Assembly: GCA_030628805.1 (NCBI GenBank)
Contig: DAOVQG010000086.1
Location: forward strand, 1-15,337
From: JAGMDK01 sp023128695
Lineage (GTDB): Bacteria > Planctomycetota > Phycisphaerae > UBA1845 > Fen-1342
DNA: 15,337 bases
Direction of reading: 5' to 3'
Position numbers and translations under genes: made by a program. This document shows, piece after piece, positions 13,535-15,337 of this stretch. The notes beneath the pieces were generated by a model. The model was not told the DNA's origin. It worked only from the letters and a program-made list of their open reading frames with translations, and did no database searches. Each line of letters starts with the position of its first letter. Within the stretch, counting starts at the first letter, position 1.

Positions 13535-13860
13535 GTCTTTGCTCCCGAAGGGGTTCCGCGACATGCGGCGGTGCGGTCATCTCTGAAGGCTATGTGAACT
13601 ATCGAACGCGGCGTGCCGTGCCGTGAGCGGTTTCGGGCAAAAAGTGCATATTGTTCCAAAGGCCGAGAAAGGCTCGGCTTGGAAACTCCGAGACGACATT
13701 CCGCGCAAGAAATATCCCGCCTGTTGGAAGGCCTGCTTCCGGTAAGCGTGCCAAGCGGGAGAACAACACGCGACTGATGTCAATCCTCGGTTGTTCCGAT
13801 GAACATAGCAGACCGGCCCGTGGTCTCCGGGCCGGTTGGCATGCTCATGAGGTTGTTGCG
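13535..13860. other. Divergent intergenic region with two hairpins
   Basis: This 326 bp stretch separates the divergent metzincin and PilZ genes and contains none of the repeat families found elsewhere in the window. It holds an imperfect hairpin at 13656-13682 (GCCGAG-AAAGG-CTCGGC core) and a perfect 8 bp hairpin at 13812-13836. The frame of the PilZ gene is open upstream to 13651, but no motif or start signal supports a longer protein. I could not assign a promoter. Confidence 0.55.
13812..13836 (+). promoter_or_regulatory. Perfect hairpin in the 5' leader of the PilZ gene
   Basis: ACCGGCCC (13812-13819) pairs perfectly with GGGCCGGT (13829-13836) around a 9-base loop. It ends 24 bp before the PilZ start codon and just before the GAGG ribosome binding site (about 13849-13852). 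No T-run follows, so it is not a standard terminator. A role in mRNA stability or translation control is inferred only from position. Confidence 0.4.
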
Positions 13861-14253
13861 ATGGATGCCGAGAAAATCGTAAAACTGACGCCCGAAACGA
13901 TCCGCCGGCTCGTCGATGGGCAGCGGATCAGCGCGGTCCCGAAGCTGCCGGCCGGCAATCGACATCACGAGCGCTGGCCGTTTCCGGGGACCGTGGAGGT
14001 ATGGTTGCCGGAAGGGTGTTACGGGGAACGGCACCTGCTGGCCACGCTGCACAACCTGAGTCACAACGGGCTGGGGATGCGTTCGCGGCGGCCGGTGCCG
14101 GTGGATAAGAAGATTTCGCTGGCGATTCATCAGCCGGAATTGAGCTGCTACGGACACGCGCTGGTCCGGCACTGCACGCAGGCGCACGTGGGCTACCTGG
14201 TCGGTTTGGAATTCATCTTCCACAACGACGAGGACGAAGCCGAAGAGGGCTAG
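13861..14253 (+). CDS. PilZ-domain protein, probable c-di-GMP receptor, 130 aa
   Basis: Both c-di-GMP-binding motifs of the PilZ family are present: RHHER (R34 to R38, RxxxR) and NLSHNG (N65, S67, G70, the D/NxSxxG motif). Between and after them the sequence shows the beta-barrel pattern of the domain: FPGTVEVWLPEG, LLATLHNLSHNGLGMRSRRPVP, KKISLAIHQPE and HVGYLVGLEFIF. A short N-terminal helix (KLTPETIRRLVDGQ) precedes the domain. It is expected to be a cytoplasmic effector that responds to cyclic di-GMP; no partner output domain is fused to it. The start is an ATG with GAGG about 8 bp upstream. The acidic C-terminus (NDEDEAEEG) ends at a TAG that belongs to the CTAG end of a MITE-like element, so the end of the gene may have been set by that insertion. 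Confidence 0.88.
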   Translation: MDAEKIVKLTPETIRRLVDGQRISAVPKLPAGNRHHERWPFPGTVEVWLPEGCYGERHLLATLHNLSHNGLGMRSRRPVPVDKKISLAIHQPELSCYGHALVRHCTQAHVGYLVGLEFIFHNDEDEAEEG

Positions 14254-14388
14254 AGCCGTTTCAGAAAACATCTGGCGTCCGTCGGGAGGGCGAGGCTCCT
14301 GCCGAGCCGCGGCTCGCCGGGAGGCTCGCCCTCCCAAAGTAGAGGCTCGCCCTCCCCAAGCGACGGACTTTTTCTGAAATTGCTCTAG
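14250..14388. mobile_element. MITE-like palindromic element with CTAGAGC ends (copy B, inverted)
   Basis: This 139 bp element is the inverted counterpart of 802-919. It opens CTAGAGCCGTTTCAG and closes CTGAAATTGCTCTAG. The core 14284-14335 is the GGGAGGGCGAGGC palindrome. A further GAGGCTCGCCCTCCC segment (14342-14356) is an internal duplication that makes this copy longer than the other. The left end supplies the stop codon of the PilZ gene (14251-14253). There is no coding capacity. Confidence 0.75.
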
Positions 14389-14395
14389 CCCGATG

Positions 14396-14437
14396 AAAAA
14401 ACGAAGCCGGCCGGCGAAGTTTTTCGCCGACCGGCCG
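14396..14437 (-). terminator. Rho-independent terminator of the dockerin-protein gene
   Basis: Read on the minus strand, CGGCCGGTCGGCGAA pairs, with a one-base bulge, with TTCGCCGGCCGGC around a short loop containing AAA, followed by TTCG and a run of six T (A-run at 14396-14401 on the plus strand). It lies about 60-100 bp past the stop codon at 14500. On the plus strand no T-run follows, so it should act mainly on the minus-strand transcript. Confidence 0.75.
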
Positions 14438-14499
14438 TGTCAATCTCACAACCTCACAATCCCACTATCTCGACTTATCACTCAGCCGAGTAACCCTCC

Positions 14500-15337
14500 T
14501 TACGGGCAGGTCGTGTTCATCAACGCCACGAACGGGTCAATGTCACGCCAGTTCACTGTGCCATCGCCATTGCAATCGTTGTTCCAGAACGAGCACGTCG
14601 GCGTGCCCGGCAGGAACATCGCTTCCCAAGCCGCCTGGTTGTCGTTCTGGGCCGCGACGAAGTAGTCGATGTCACGCCAGTTAATCACCAGGTCACAGTT
14701 GGAGTCACCCGGGCAGACTGGCACTTCCGGCGTCAGGCAGAACGACAGGTCGAACGTGTTGAGCACCAGCGGGGGCTGATCCTGGTACGAGATGTGGTCA
14801 CCCGGCATCCCCTCGAACCACAGGAACGTGCACTCGTACTCGCTGGAGACGCTTTGGATCGAGAGCCAGCCCAGCGGATGCGGCACAGTGCAGCACGGCT
14901 CAAGATCGGCCTCGAAGTAGTAGAGGGTGTTGCCGTCACAGTCATCCACAGGGGTGATGATCAAGTCCTCGGACTCCACCACGAGGTAAGAGCAAACCGG
15001 GTTGAGAGTGTCGGGCTCACCCAGCCCGGTGTCCGGGTAGAACTTGATCTCGATCTCCCACCCAGGGGGCGGTTCGCAGTTGTACCACCCGTCGTTCCAG
15101 TAGAGAACCAGGCCCCACCAGTGCACATCGCAGACCTCTTCTTCCACGTCGAAGTAGTTGTCGAACGCCAGGTAGCCGTGGTTGGCATCGCTGGTCACCG
15201 CCGTCCAGGCGAAGTCGCACAGCAAGGCCGGCTGCGAGTAGATCGAATCCTCCGGGCAGTACCGCTGCGGGCACGGCTCGACGCCGGCACAGGTCGTCCC
15301 GTCACCCATGTACAGACCGCCGAGGACAACCTCACAA
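14500..15337 (-). CDS. Secreted Cys-rich protein with C-terminal dockerin-like repeats, 5' partial
   Basis: The frame is open to the right edge. An internal ATG at 15309 is not the start, because in-frame sequence upstream of it (CEVVLGGLY) continues directly into MGDGTTCAGVEPCP, a Cys/Gly motif (GGxYxGDGTTC) seen in large secreted planctomycete proteins. The middle is beta-rich, with many Cys, Trp and acidic residues (HWWGLVLYWNDGWYNCEPPP, GWEIEIKFYPDTG), and could be a carbohydrate- or surface-binding domain, but I do not recognise it. The last 71 residues are two dockerin type I-like, EF-hand-related repeats: GDSNCDLVINWRDIDYFVAA and CNGDGTVNWRDIDPFVAL, with Asp/Asn at calcium-loop positions. 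In planctomycetes such modules are common at the C-terminus of exported proteins, where they may serve in cell-surface anchoring or complex formation rather than in a true cellulosome. A terminator follows at 14396-14437. Confidence 0.85.
   Translation of the reverse strand, partial: CEVVLGGLYMGDGTTCAGVEPCPQRYCPEDSIYSQPALLCDFAWTAVTSDANHGYLAFDNYFDVEEEVCDVHWWGLVLYWNDGWYNCEPPPGWEIEIKFYPDTGLGEPDTLNPVCSYLVVESEDLIITPVDDCDGNTLYYFEADLEPCCTVPHPLGWLSIQSVSSEYECTFLWFEGMPGDHISYQDQPPLVLNTFDLSFCLTPEVPVCPGDSNCDLVINWRDIDYFVAAQNDNQAAWEAMFLPGTPTCSFWNNDCNGDGTVNWRDIDPFVALMNTTCP

Overview
The window is a GC-rich piece of bacterial chromosome with short intergenic gaps and no tRNA, rRNA, CRISPR array or transposase that I can see. 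The organism is probably a planctomycete. That inference rests on a C-terminal dockerin-type protein built on paired NWRDID motifs, lipoprotein-like metalloproteases with pre-peptidase-type domains, and several families of GC-rich palindromic intergenic repeats of the kind common in that phylum. No phylogenetic marker was available to prove it.

Layout, left to right: the 3' end of a nitroreductase-family gene (+); a repeat-rich gap holding a MITE-like element; two unrecognised small genes (+); a mutS2 homologue (-) that lacks the usual Smr domain and carries two KOW-like segments; a divergent secreted TPR protein (+); trpC (-) with a divergent CPBP membrane protease (+); a repeat-packed convergent gap; an orphan HPt phosphotransfer protein (-); glmS (+), whose 3' end overlaps that of ispF (-) by 18 bp; two related secreted zinc metalloproteases (-), the first overlapping the ispF start by 4 bp; a PilZ-domain protein (+), whose stop codon lies inside a second copy of the MITE-like element; and the 3' part of a dockerin-bearing secreted protein (-), cut by the right edge.

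There is no single operon-encoded pathway. Housekeeping functions (hexosamine synthesis by GlmS, isoprenoid synthesis by IspF, tryptophan synthesis by TrpC) are mixed with secreted proteolysis (two metzincins), signalling (HPt, PilZ) and envelope or extracellular proteins. The only likely co-transcribed set is the minus-strand run from the second metzincin through the first metzincin to ispF, in which the last two genes overlap.

The most unusual features are the modified MutS2 architecture and the intergenic repeats. The repeats form at least four families. Two of them keep their stems by compensatory base changes. The repeats occur in convergent or tandem gaps and are absent from all four divergent gaps, which suggests a role at transcript ends or in 3' RNA or DNA structure, or selection against insertion into promoters.
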